Below, one piece after another: positions 13,001-26,600 of a stretch of DNA of 64,000 bases. This DNA is from Warburgia ugandensis (taxonomy: Eukaryota > Streptophyta > Magnoliopsida > Canellales > Canellaceae). Positions within the stretch are counted from its first letter, which is position 1, and every line of letters begins with the position of its first letter. The stretch covers positions 20,538,990 to 20,602,989 of the forward strand of contig CP141139.1 in assembly GCA_035236585.1 (NCBI GenBank), read 5' to 3'. Made by a program: the position numbers and the translations under genes. Below the pieces are notes generated by a model, which saw nothing but the letters and a program-made list of their open reading frames with translations, was not told the origin of the DNA and made no database searches.

Positions 13001-14563
13001 TCAAGTCAAAAGCCATGAGAGGACTCTAGATATCATTGAATTCTGTAGACAAAATGAGATGGAAAATCTGGGGTGTGCATGAATGGTAACAACCTCAACA
13101 GAAAGTTAGATGGATGTGCAACCCAACAATGAGATAGTAAATATGCCCACTAGTGAACGATATATTATCTTGATTTGACACAGTCTTTATTCTGAAGCTT
13201 CTAATTTTGATCCATCTCATATGGCATAATATTCCATCTTGAAAGAGAATATTTTTGCATACTTCTTCTGTGATAGGCACCAACAGTTGTGACTATGCCA
13301 CGTCAAAATGAGGATATATCTTGGTATATCCAAGATTCTAATATCAAATTTCTGCTGTAAACAAGATTTGAAATGAGATCATGTTGGTTGCTTTCTCTGA
13401 GGACAACATCATCTAGGTACACCTCAAGGAGAACTAGCCTCTCACATAGTGACTGAATAAATAGTAGTTGGGCAGTCTAACTCCTAAAACTGAATTGTGG
13501 GAGAGCATGACTAAATTTCTCAATCTAGTCTTGGTACCCATTTCAAACTAGAAGCTCACTTTCTAATTTGAATACAGAGTGGTCTTAACTGGGGGAAATG
13601 ATTTTTATCCTGTGTCCTTAGGGAGATTTTTAGAGTTACACAAGCGGCTCATCTTGTCTTGCCTTTGGGTCAGAACTCATCAGTTACCAATGGTAATCTT
13701 GTAAGATTAAAATTTTTCTTTATTTATAGAACAAAAAAAGATGTGAATTTTCTCAGAATGATGTGCACCCTTTACCTTATCCTTTCTGTTTTAGATCTTT
13801 GTTCTTCCTGTGCAAGTATCTTTCCTTTTCTTTTCTGATCTGAAGTATTTTTCTGTTTTGCGCGAATCTCTTTTTGAAAAATTGTCCTTTTATTGCAGAG
13901 TCCAGATCTGAAACGGTCTCGTGAGCAAGTACGGAGTCTTGAAAGAAAGGTATTTTTCTGTTTAAGTTCAAAAGAATTGTCTAGTAAACAGATGCAGGCA
14001 ATTTGAAATCTTTATGGTTGTGCCAGGTAAATAATATCTTCACCATTACTGGTTATAATTTTAGAGAGTCGAAGGCCTTTACAGGTGTGTGAACTGAGAT
14101 TCATGATGTTGCCATGTTCTGGTTCTGGAAAAAAAAGTGATCAGGGCAATGTTGTGCAAAAATATGAATATTTCATTAGTTATTTGTCTCTCGAGTCAAA
14201 ACTTTATATAGAAGCTCTTTATGGTCCCTTGTTGCTGCACTTTGATATTAAGGTACTTGGGCCGAGATATAATATTGTTTATCAGATATGGATAAAATTT
14301 TGCAAATTGTAATTAAACATTTCTTATATAGATAAATTAAAAGAGAAAATATTTGAGGGGGATGCAGAGTTTGTGAATTTGGAAGTGGAGTTTAGAATTT
14401 GATGGGGAGAATACTCAAGGACTTTCGAATTTGATGGCCAGAATTTGGTAAAAGGGTGGTTGAGTGGAATTTGGGAGGGAGGAATTTGTTTCCTTCTTTG
14501 ATGAATGCATCATCTCCTTTCCTGAATTTGAACAAATGTTGAATTTGGGAAATTCCTAAATGG

Positions 14564-14634
<71 letters not shown>

Positions 14635-17600
14635 GAATTCTGTCTTGTGATCTCTCCATCTCTCTCCTGGTTTCTCTCTTCCTTGCTGTCTATCTTCTGT
14701 CTCTCACTCTCTTCAGACTTTCTTTATCATCCAATAATCTCTGGGTGTGCGCGCGCGTGTGTATTTGGACACATTCATGTGGCTCACTATAATGTTCTTC
14801 ATATCATCAAGTATTATTTAAAATTTTTATTGCATACCAAATTCTACGCCTAACTAAAAATCTTCCCAAATTCCCATTTAATAGTGGTGTAATGGTTTCC
14901 CCTTTTTGTGGTTTCTTGGGTGTTTTGGTGGCTTTTGAGAGAAAACCACATTAGTGGTCAGTAAGTTGAGTGCAATGCTTATCCATATTAGTTGTTGATT
15001 GTTTTGGTTATGGTGGTTTTTGGGAGGTTTGACCTCCATGTTTGTCATTTTTGCCACAAATAGCCACAAAAGTAGGATCTATAATATTTTGGGATGCATG
15101 ATGTGTAAAATTTATGCATTCTAGAGAGAGAGAGAGGGAAAATTGCTTTTTGTTTTTCAACTCTCTCCCTTATTTTTTCCATCTCAATTCATGTATCAAT
15201 AATTAACATTATTATATTAAATGAGTAATACTAATAATTAATATTATAATAATTAATTAAGTGTTTATGTTACTAATAATTAATAAAGCAGCACCCGATC
15301 TATGCATATTTGTTATAATGAAGTATTACTTGATTATTATCAAGTACTTCTCTTACTTTGGAAATTTATCTAAAAGTAGTAAATAGTTAGGTAACTTTAT
15401 ACTTTTATAATTATTGTTACTAGTAACTAATAATACTTTATAGTTTATTATTACTAATAATTGATTAAGTAAATTTAGTTAAATAAATTTAATTTATCAT
15501 TGAAATTGTTGATAAATAAATACGTCTATATTACTGTCAGATTATGTTACTATATTACTCACTAATTCAACAATGTTAACCACTCATTCAATTCCATTTA
15601 AAAAAAAAAAGGTTAATCATTTAGTATGTCATGGACCCCTCCTGTACTTGTGCCATGTTTTTTGAAGGTTGTGCTAGTTACGAACTTTTACATGAGAGCT
15701 TTATCTAAGTAGTAGATAGACTAAAAGGTGAAATTAGGCCCACAAATTGTGGATATCAAGAACTATTTGTGGTATAGCTGCAACTCTAAGGTTTTTATTT
15801 TCATAATTTTGTGTGAACCCATGATTCCAGCCTTCACCAACCTAGTTATGTATAAATAGGTCCATATACATGCTCATAACAGCTCAGTGGCTGTCAGTCC
15901 CAAGCCTAGATAAAGGAGGAGGGTTTTGCATCAGGTGCCAGTCGGCAAGCAAAACCCATGGCAAACCCCATGCATGAATCGATTTTTGAAATTCCCTGGG
16001 CCTAGGGTATTTGTTGATTGTTTTCCACAACTGCACGAGCTATTCTAGTGTAGCTTATGTAAGTATGGGTCAATCTCACAGGGATTTGACTTAAAAAGAT
16101 GGAGTTTAAATAAAATATAATTGACCAATAATTGAAAGAAATAATAGAAATTAAATAAGAATGAATTGTAAACTCAAATCTATTCAACTAATGAAAATTA
16201 CATCAACTCAAGATAAAAAAGATAGAAAATTAACTAAAAAAAAATAAAATTCACTTCCCTAGCTTGATTATGACAAATTTCTTCAAATATGATGTCATCA
16301 AAGTCGATTGCCTCCATCAATCTCTCATTGGTACTTCTAATTAAGGATCCAATGGCTGGATTAAACAGATTCCCCAAAATTTTAATGGTCTCGACTAAGG
16401 AAAGATATTGGGTTTTGGATGGCTTAGATCGAATTTCTAGATTTCAGATTTAAGATCAGAATTGATGGATAAGCTAAGAGTTGTCCTAAGAAGCAGATCT
16501 AGGAATTGATTTGAATTCTGATGAAAGAAAGATCAGGAATTGAAGTGATCCTATTTGTTAAAACTAACCCATTGATTAGTTTAAGCCCTAAAAACAGGGC
16601 TTGGATTAATTGATTCTTGGATTAATTTGAGAATAGCACAGAGCCTGGATAGGCAGAACAGGGATAACACAAAATTGGAATAAGATGAAAAATACAAAAC
16701 TAAGGATAGATTTGGTTTTTTGGAAGAGAGACTAAGGGCAAAAATGAAAATTTTTGCCAAATTTCTGGTTTTAACCGAAAATAAGGAACTATTGGAGGAA
16801 GACGACTCTGGCAGTGGAGGAAAGTGGAAAAAAATTGGGGTTTTGGGAAAATCTGAATTGGGTTTTGCTCCCAATTGACGATGGAATGCAAGGAAAACAA
16901 AAAAAGTAAAAATGGTGGAAAAGGAAGGTAAAACCGATAGGAAAGCAGGGGATGGCTGGTTTTCGTTGGAGCAGGCTGATGGTGATTAAGCAGAGATAAA
17001 GAGATTGAGAGAGAAAGAGATGCAAGGAGCTGGGAACGGGTGAGATGGAGCAAGAAAAAGAGAACAGAGAGAGAAGAGTGCAAGAAAGAGATGAGTGATG
17101 ACAGAGGGAGATTGAGAAAGACGGGTGCTAGAGAACGAAATGACTTGGGAAGAGGTTCTAAGTGCAAAGTGAGATTTGGGAAAGAGAGAAATGAGAGTGA
17201 GAGAGATGGAGACGGGAGCGATATGCAGTGCGGGAAAGAACAAGGCATAGAGAACTGGAGGTTGGAGAGATAGGAGCGGGGATAAATGGGAGAAGACGAG
17301 ATGGGCAATGGTTCTGGGCTTCTCATAGTGGAGAGAACCTGAGAGAGATGATAGAGGCTAGGTGCGTGTCGAGCGGAGAGAGAGAACAAGAGAGAGCGTT
17401 GTGGTGCGGGGGAAAAGCTAGGGTACAGATCTTCCCTGCAGCTGTCTTTTAGTCAGGGTCCCCTCTGCAGTTGCCCTCCTACGGTGAAGAGGAGTGCTGT
17501 TACGGGTCTTCCTTCTATGTATTTATAATGAGCCTCCCTTCTTAGTTTCCTTTTCTCGTTCGATTGTTAACTTTCCTTCTCATTGATTCCCTTAAGTATA

Positions 17601-20600
17601 TCTCCCCATTTTATGCTACGGTGATGCCTTCCTCTTTCTCTTACAGATTTCCCATTCCTTAGTCTTCAATTAGAAACTTGCCTTGTAATGCTCCTTAGGA
17701 TGATTTGGCAGTGTTAAATTTGATCTGAGCCATCCAAACCGCAATGTGGTTGATCTGCGAAATATAAGACTAAATTAGAATCATCTACATCGTACATTAC
17801 ACATCTCATCAGTTTTGATGATCATATGCTGTTCAATTTTACAAATCAACGGTTGGATGATCAATTGAAGCTAAAATTCATATTTTATTTAAAAATTGCA
17901 ACATTGATCTGTTAAATGACCTAATTAAATGCTAAACTTATGGTATTTTGGGCAAAATTAAACACTTAACAGCGTTCCTCGTAAGTGACGCATCGCATCG
18001 GATCCCAGATATAGTGAAAAATGGACAAAGGCTTGTAGGGCGTTCCCTCAGAAGTAGAGCACTGCATTGGATCCAAGGTGTATGGAAAATAGGCAAGGCT
18101 TGAAAGAGTGTACCCTCAGAAGCGACGCCTTGCATTAGAACCTAGGTGTACTGGAAAATATGCATGAGTTCCCACGCCATTCAGGAAGTGCATGGGTAAA
18201 TAGGCTAGGTTAGGAGAATAAGATTCGTATTGCTACATTGAATATAAGCACATTAGTACAACTTCATGAGGCCTACAATAAACAATGTAACTTTAGTTAT
18301 CTCATATAAACATGTATATGACAAGATGTATATGTATCGTCTTCTATACAACTTACTGGGCCAATAAAAGGCTTGTGTTGGCTCACCACTATAAATCATA
18401 TCTCACTTCTAAGCCCAAAGAAATGTACAAATATGCTAAAATGGTGTAACACCACGGATTTTTAAGACATTTTTTTATTTTATTTTTATAATAATGGCAT
18501 TTTAATTAAGAGCATTTGGGATCCCATGAGAAAAGCTTTATTTAACATTTTACTAAAACCTATCTTAAAACTCCGGGTGTTAGTTTTCCTTTCTCAAAAT
18601 GGCATATATGTAAATTAAACATAAATAAAACAATCTGCGTATAAATCAACGTCAAATAAATCAGCGCCTTTATTTTAAATCAAATAAATGTCCAAAACGC
18701 AATAATAATATGGCCCAGGGTCTATCCATGATAACATCCCATATAAATGTCCAACATATGTCTAAACATCTAAATCACATCCAAATATAAAGTATGCAGT
18801 CCATAATAAAATTCAAATGATAATCCTCTCTAATGACTCACATCACTGTCTAAAACTATAGGGAAAACTAGTCTTCAGCAGCTCTCAAGGTTTATCAACA
18901 GCTTTTCCTTTCATGGTGTCGCGCTCGAGATCTAAGGCATTGCAAAACAAAGCAATGCCTCAGCAAGCTATCGCTTGTGTAGGTACATAGACAATTAATG
19001 TAATAAATGAAAGAAATAATGAACAGTACTGATGAAAAGTCTAACATTTATGAAAATAGTGATATCATAATGCCATGTTCAAATAAATGCCAATTTATTC
19101 CATATGCTAAAACATGCAATTCACGGAGTTAAAACAGGACATGAATCAAAAAAATGGAGCATACAACAAGAATAAGGGCACCCTAAGGTAACGGGGGACT
19201 TAGCGTCTGTCCTCATGGAAAGGCTCAGACCGGTAGTGTAGACTATCCATGTTACCAAACCCCTACCGAATGCCATCTATGGGCAGGTTTCTATCATATC
19301 ACAAAATCATCACATCATAATCTCGGAAGGTGGGTGGCCGGCCCTATCCCTCCTAGCATGACGCCCACCGGGCGAGAGCACCCGTCATCAAATATAAAAC
19401 ACAGAAATCATATGTATATGCTAAAACTCAAGAGCACTTATAGCTTGCAATCCCCAAGACATGCCCCTTATCTTGGGGTTAGCATATAAAAGGACCAGCT
19501 AATAAGCCTCTATTCTCATTTCCATGTAAATCCATGCATTTTCTATATATATAATAAGAAATAAGTCTCTAATTAAGCATAACTAATTTACATCATGCTT
19601 GTAAAAGCATTTGAAATAAGTTTATTCAGTAAAAGATTTCAATTTGGAATAACCATCCTGTACTCAATGTCGCATGAAATCCATGGTAAATAATAATTGC
19701 AATTTAAAACACAATCACACATGATGCTATGTTTAAACATGGTTTAAAAATCAAGGTAAAACATTAGTTGTCGTCACCTACCTCAGTGTGAGACCACTAG
19801 CTTGCTAATAACTCCCTTTAACTGGTATATTCAAGTGCACATGTACATGTCACATCACTATTTTAATATTTTTCTAAAGAAAATGTGGCCATTTCTAAGT
19901 TTTTAAGTTAAAACTAGGTCCGCGTCGTCAATACGGTCACAACGCATCTTTCGGATCGTGATTTGGACTCCTCTAGCTCCCAAAAATCAATTTTAAGTGA
20001 AAATACTTCATAAATTAATATTTATTAATTTATAGGGTGTTTTGCGGGTGCACTGGTTTACACCAGCGGCCCTGCTTTACACCGAGTTACACCGGCGCCC
20101 GGTGTACACTGGGTTACACCAGCGGCCCTGGTTTACACCGGGTTACACCGGCACCCAGTTTACACTGGTTTACACGGGCAGCCCGGTTTACACCGGCGAT
20201 GCGGAAACTGGCGCCTGAGAAGACGACCGGCTTCCGGTCATCTCCGGTGACCCTATAGGTGTCAAAATCACTTGGTTTTTGAGCCATTTTGTTCCAAATT
20301 TTGTCTAGTTTCCATTTCTATCATCCTTTTGCATTGATTTCTCCAAAAACCATGTTTTTTAAACAATTTTTCTCAAGTTCCTAAAAACATCCCTAGGTAC
20401 TGGTTTTTGGGTTTTCTGGAGAAATCCACCGTTGGATCACTCTCAAATTTAAAGGGTTTGCTCTTGGGTCTCTTGTGCACTAGTTGGACGGTGCGATTTC
20501 CAAACGGATGAGGTTTGATCCGTGAAATCAAGCTCCAACAGTAGCGTGCACAAAGTTCCCAAAAAATCTGATTTTTTTCCTAATTTTTAAAATGCTTTCC

Positions 20601-23600
20601 TAATTATTTTTCTATTTAATAAGTACAGAAAAACGGAGTATTGAGGCTTACCTTGCGCCTGGCCGGGGTTGCTCGTCTTGCCGGGATTCCACTCGCTGAA
20701 AAAATCAAAGCTTTGCAGGGCTAGGGTTCTGAGTGAAAACTCGGAGAAACGCTCAAAGTGGAGCGTTTTGGCTCCTAGGGAAGCATAGATATAGGGTTTA
20801 CAGTCCTAGGGGAAGAGTTCCACACGTCTCTTTCCATGTCTCTCCGGCAATTTCGCCGGACTGGTAGAGACATGTGGAAGACAGGGGTGCTGTTATCAAT
20901 TTGGACCCCTGTGTAACATGTCTCTGTCAAAAGACCAAAATGCCCTTACAACTTCGACGGCTCATAACTCCCTCTTTTGAGTTCCGTTTTTCGCATTCTT
21001 GGTGGCGTTGGACTCGTATCGACGAGCACTTTCTAATTCTTATATTTTCAAGAAAAATTTCCATCTATAAAATTTTATTTTAATTTATTTAAAAATTTCC
21101 TATTTTATCCTAAAAATTAAGGATATTACAAATGGGGGTTAGATTGAGTCGAAAACATAGTAATAAAATATTAAATTTTGGTGGACTAGCTTTGTTCTTA
21201 TTGGTAGGTAGGATGTTTTTTATTAATATTTCACTCACCATAGGTCATCCATGAAACATCTTGGATACCCAAACAAATCGTAGCATGACAAAAAGTGTAT
21301 TGTTGCAAAAACCTTTCCTGCTCCATGAATATCTAAGCAAAAATAAACCATTACTCTTTAAATCCTATCCATTCATATCCTTATTAAGACTATATTCTTC
21401 CTAGAATTAATAGGTCTTCAATTGGGATGAAATATTGTGTTGGGATAAGGTTATGAAAAGGAATGGTATAAAGGGTATTCAAAATTCTTTAAAAGTAAGT
21501 AGATTTCTTCTAATTAAAGTTGACAATTCTTCTTTACTTTGTTTGCCTGAAGTGAATATTTATTCATATTTTTCTACATTCTTCATTTCAAATTCAGACT
21601 TTTTTTTCTTCTTTTTTTTAGCGCTTTTGCATCTCTTTCAAGAACATTAAATTTTCTTGATATTCGCTTTTCTGCTTTCATTGCAACTAAAAAGTATTTC
21701 TTCATTCATTTGAAGAAAATCGGTAATGGATAATTTATACTGGGTCAATATGGGTGAAGGCTATTTGGGTAAGAAAAGACAAGGATTATATTAAAGGCTT
21801 AAATTGGTCAACTAGTGGGAAAAACACTTTTGGGAGCCTTTATGTCTTTAGGTTAACAAAAATGGCTTAGATCATTTCCTAGGTTCTAACCAATCATATT
21901 CAATAAATTTCTAAAAATTTAAAGGTAATACTCTAATAATTTAGGTAATTAGCCAAATTTAAGAATTGCTGGGATCAAATTTAATTTAAATATGTTGAAG
22001 AAAAATTTGGAACATATTAACCTCTCCAAAGAATGGATGGCTCTAAAACTCACTTAGGTTATAGGTCTCTACGGAATTTTTTCACGACTTCTAAGTTATA
22101 ACTACTTACCAATTTAGATTATGTCCATGCAACTGTGTACAGATGTGATCTTAGACTTAGCTTTCATAGAATACTTTAGAACATGAGTAAAATAATGAAT
22201 TAATCATCTTCAATTCTATTAATAAGGTAAGGATGGAAAGAAAGATTAGAGTTTAGAAAATCCAATTCTCGTCATTGTATAAGAATGGACCTAAAAAACA
22301 ATTTTCAAAATAGCTCAAATTTTTTTAAATATATTTTTATATCTTTAAAATTAAATAAAAACAACTACAAAAAGACTAGAATATATCAGAATTCTATCCC
22401 CCTCAACCTAAGTGAAACATTGTCTTCAATGTTTAAAAAAATAGGATGGTGATAGTGCATTGAGAAATGAAGAAATGGGAGATGTAGAAAGGGAAAGTTC
22501 TGAAAAACAGTGGCACATAATTATTACAGATGGAAAATTTTCTGAGGAAAAAATTTATAGAGTTGAAAACTTCCCTAGGTTCCATACAAAATGGGCCGAA
22601 CAGGCCTTTGAAAAGGAAGGGTGAGTAAATTTATCTTGCAATTTTGAATTTGTCATTTTAATACTTTGCAAGGTATCAAATATATCTCCAGGCTGCTTGT
22701 CATTGTTGAATATAGCATAGTATTGTATAGCTTTACTTAGCCTTAGCCTTAGTCTTGTTTTATTTTTAGTCCCACATTGTACAGTTAGGAGCATGTAACT
22801 ATCCTTGTTTAGTATATATATGTGTTAAGTGTGAGGTGCAAAGTCACCAACAAACATTCACCCATTCCAAGGGTTTCTCTCTATCTCTCTCTCTTGGCTC
22901 CACTTTAACATGGTATCAGAGCCATAAGAGAAACCCTAATTATCTACCTTCTCTTTGCTTTTTTGGTTTGGCCGTGTATCCATTCCTGCAATTCCTTTGG
23001 CGACTATGCTTCTTTACCGGTTGCTCCTCTGTCATCTCTGGCATTCCTAGATTGCCGCTACTGCTACCAGATTGTTGTTGCTGCCAATCTTTGCCGTAGA
23101 CTACCCAGATAAGTAATCATGGCTTTCAAAAATGGTATTTTCACTTCTGTAATTTTTGAATCTCTTGTTATTACGTCTGAGAAATTAATTAGTAGTGAAA
23201 ATTATCTGTCTTGGTCTGCCTCTGTGGAATTATGGTTTATGGGTCAAGGTTATGATGACCATTTAGTCAAGAAAGAGGAAGATATTTTTGCTGCAGACAA
23301 AGTGCAATGGAAAAAGATTGATGCACAATTATGCAGCCTGTTATGGCAATCCATGGATCCTAGAGTTTTACATAGTCTTTGCGCCTATAAAACATGTTTC
23401 AAAATTTGGACCCAGGCCAAGGGCTTATACACGAATGATATTCAATGTTTTTACAAAGTTGTTTCTGACATTGTTCATGTTAGACAACAGGACATGGATC
23501 TTTTCACTTACATAGGAAATATTGCATCCTTTAAGGAGGAGTTCTTGGCTCTAATGCCTCCTATTGATGGTGTAGAAGCCCAAAAAACATAGACCAATAA

Positions 23601-26600
23601 GTTTTTCATGGTGTTGACTCTCATTGAGCTCCGCCCTGACCTTGAATCCGTTAGAGATCAAATTCTGGCTAGCCCTTTGGTGCCCTCATTGGATGAAGTA
23701 TTTGCCCGCTTGTTGCGTATCTCCTCTACTTAGACAGTTACTTTTGATGGCACTTCAGATTCCTCAGTTTTAGCTTCTTGAGCAAACACTAGAGGTGGCT
23801 GTGGTGGTGGTTGTAATCGAGGATAGTGTCCTCAGTGCACATACTGTAATAAGATTGGACACAATCGGGATCGGTGTTACCAACTACATGGGCAACCTCC
23901 TCGCATTGCTAACATCGTCCAGTCATCTGACACCCAATTACTTGACTCATCTGAGGGCTCCACATCTCAGAATATTACCTTGACTGGTAGTGACTATGAT
24001 GCGTACCTCCAGTATCAGGCAGCCAAGTCATCTTTTGTTGTTTCCGTCGCTCAGACTGGTAATCCCAATGTTTGCTTTACTCAGTCTTCTTCTATTGGCC
24101 AGTGATTCTAGACTTTGGAGCTTCTGATCACAAATATGGTAACAAGCACCTTTTCTCCTTTCTTGTTATTCTACTTTATCTACTGTTACTTTGGCCAACG
24201 GTTCCAAAACTATAGCTAAAGGAATTGGTTTGGTTCATCCCCTTCCTACTCTTTCTCTCACCTCTGTACTTTATGTACCTGAGTGCCCGTTTAATCTTAT
24301 TTCCATCAGTAAAATGATCCGCACTCTTAATTGCTCTCTCACTTTTTCTGATAAATCTGTAATCCTGTAGGACCGGGGTATGGGGAAGACGATTGGCGCA
24401 GGGCGCCTCAAGCCCTTTACCATCTCACATTACTTGTCGCTTGAATTTCCACTGATTCTCCTACTCTTATTCACAATCATTTGGGCTTGCCTAGTCTCTC
24501 CAAAGTTCAAAAGATGGTCCCTCATTTTTCTACTTTGTCGTCTCCTGAGTGTGAGTCTTGTCAGCTTGGAAAACATACTCGTATTTCATTTCTAAAGCAT
24601 CTCAATAATTGGGCCATGTCCCCCTTTGAACTTGTCCACACTGATGTTTGGGGTCCTAGTTGTCCTATTTCTAGTTTGGGTTTTCAGTACTTTGTAACTT
24701 TTATTGACGATTATTCTCGATGTACTTGGTTATTCCTTATGAAGAATCGATTTGAATTATTCTCAATTTTTAAGAAATTTTGTGTTGAAATTCGAAGTCA
24801 ATTTAATGTTGCTATCCGTGTTTTACGTAGAGACAATGCACGAGAATACTTTTCTGCACCTTTTTCTTCTTTTATATCTCAACAAGGAATTCTTTTCTAG
24901 TCATTGTGTGCCCACATTCCTCAACAAAATGGAGTAGTTGAATGCAAAAATCATCATCTCATAGAGACAGCCCGCATTTTACTTCTTCACAGTCATGTTC
25001 CTTTTCGTTTCTAGGGGGATGCTATTCTCACTGCTTGCTACTTAAATAATCGTATGCCTTCTTTTGTGTTGCACGATCAAATTCCGCATTCAATTCTCTT
25101 CCCCACACAACCTCTTTATCTTCTTCCTCCGTGTGTTTTTGGATGTACTTGTTTCGTACACAACCTTGCACCTGGGCAAGATAAGCTTTCCGCTAAGGCC
25201 ATAAAATGCATTTTTTTGGGATATTTCAGGCTTCAGAAGGGGTATTGTTGTTATTCTCCTGACACTAATCGATATCTTCTCTCCGCAGATGTAACCTTCT
25301 TTGAGCAGTCACCATTCTTCTCATCCACTGTTGAGTCTTCCCTATATTTCCACGCCTGTGGATGATGTCTCTTGTCCTCCTCTTGAAGCTGTTGCAGGTT
25401 CCACTGAAGTCCTTGATTACAATCTCCCTGTCCTACCGGTTTCGCCTACTTTGGCCCCGCATTTGGTTGACAGCTTGCTATTGCTCTTCAAAAAGGTGAT
25501 TGATCTACTCGTATTCCTCATCCTATCTATAAATTTTTGAGTTACTATCGATTATCTTCACCCTATTATGCATTTGTTTCCTCCTTGTCCTCTATTTCTG
25601 CTCTTAAAAGTACTAATGAGGCTCTTTCACATCCTGGGTGGGGACAGGCCATGGTAGATGAAATGACTGCTTTGCATATGAATGGTACTTGGGACTTGGT
25701 TCGTTTGCCACGTGGTAAAGCTATAGTGGGTTGTTGTTGGATATATACTGTTAAGATGGGTCCTTATGGACAAGTTGATCGACTTAAAGTCTGCCTAGTT
25801 GCTAAGGGCTATACTCAGATTTATGGTCTTGACTATGGTGACACCTTTTCCCTAGTTGCGAATGTTGCCTCTGTTCAATTATTCCTCTCCATGGCTGCTA
25901 TGCGGCATTGGCCTCTTTACCAGCTGGATATTAAAAATGCTTTCCTTCATGGTGATCTACCAGAGGAAGTTTATATGGAACAACTGCTTGGCTTTATTGC
26001 TAAGGGGGAATCTGGTTTAGCGTGCAAATTGTGTCGTTCTCTGTACGGTTTAAAACAATCTCCTCTAGCATGGTTTGGATGACTTGGCTCTGTTATTCAG
26101 GAATTTGGAATGCTTCGGAGTGAAGTAGATCATTCTGTTTTCTATCAACACAACTCTTCTAGTTAGTGTATCTATCTAGTGGTCTATGTGGATGACATTT
26201 TCATGACAAGCAGTGATCAAGATGGCATTCAGAGACTTAAACAACATTTCTTCCATCACTTTCAGACTAAAGACCTATGAAAACTGAAGTATTTTCTTGG
26301 AATTGAGGTAGCTCAGTCTAGTACAGGTATTGCCATTTCACAAAGAAAATATGCTTTAGACATCTTGGAAGAGACTGGTATGTTAAATTGTCACACCCAT
26401 GAACTCGAATGTTAAGCTTGTACCAGGACAGGGGGAGCCTCTAGTAGACTCTGGAAGATATTGGCGACTTGTGAGTAAACTGAATTATCTCACCATTACT
26501 TGACCAGATATCTCTTTTGCTGTAAGTGTAGTAAGTCATTCCTACAGTCACCGTGTGATAGTCATTGGGATGCTGTGGTTCGCATTCTTCTATATATTAA

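Noticed and set aside
14392-14853. Open frames with Arg-Glu or Ser-Leu runs
   Set aside because: They are translations of the (CT)n microsatellite.
16700-17389. 229-residue open frame on the - strand, Ser/Leu/Pro/Phe-rich
   Set aside because: It follows from strand composition (pyrimidine-rich strand has few stops); no domain, signal or homology recognised.
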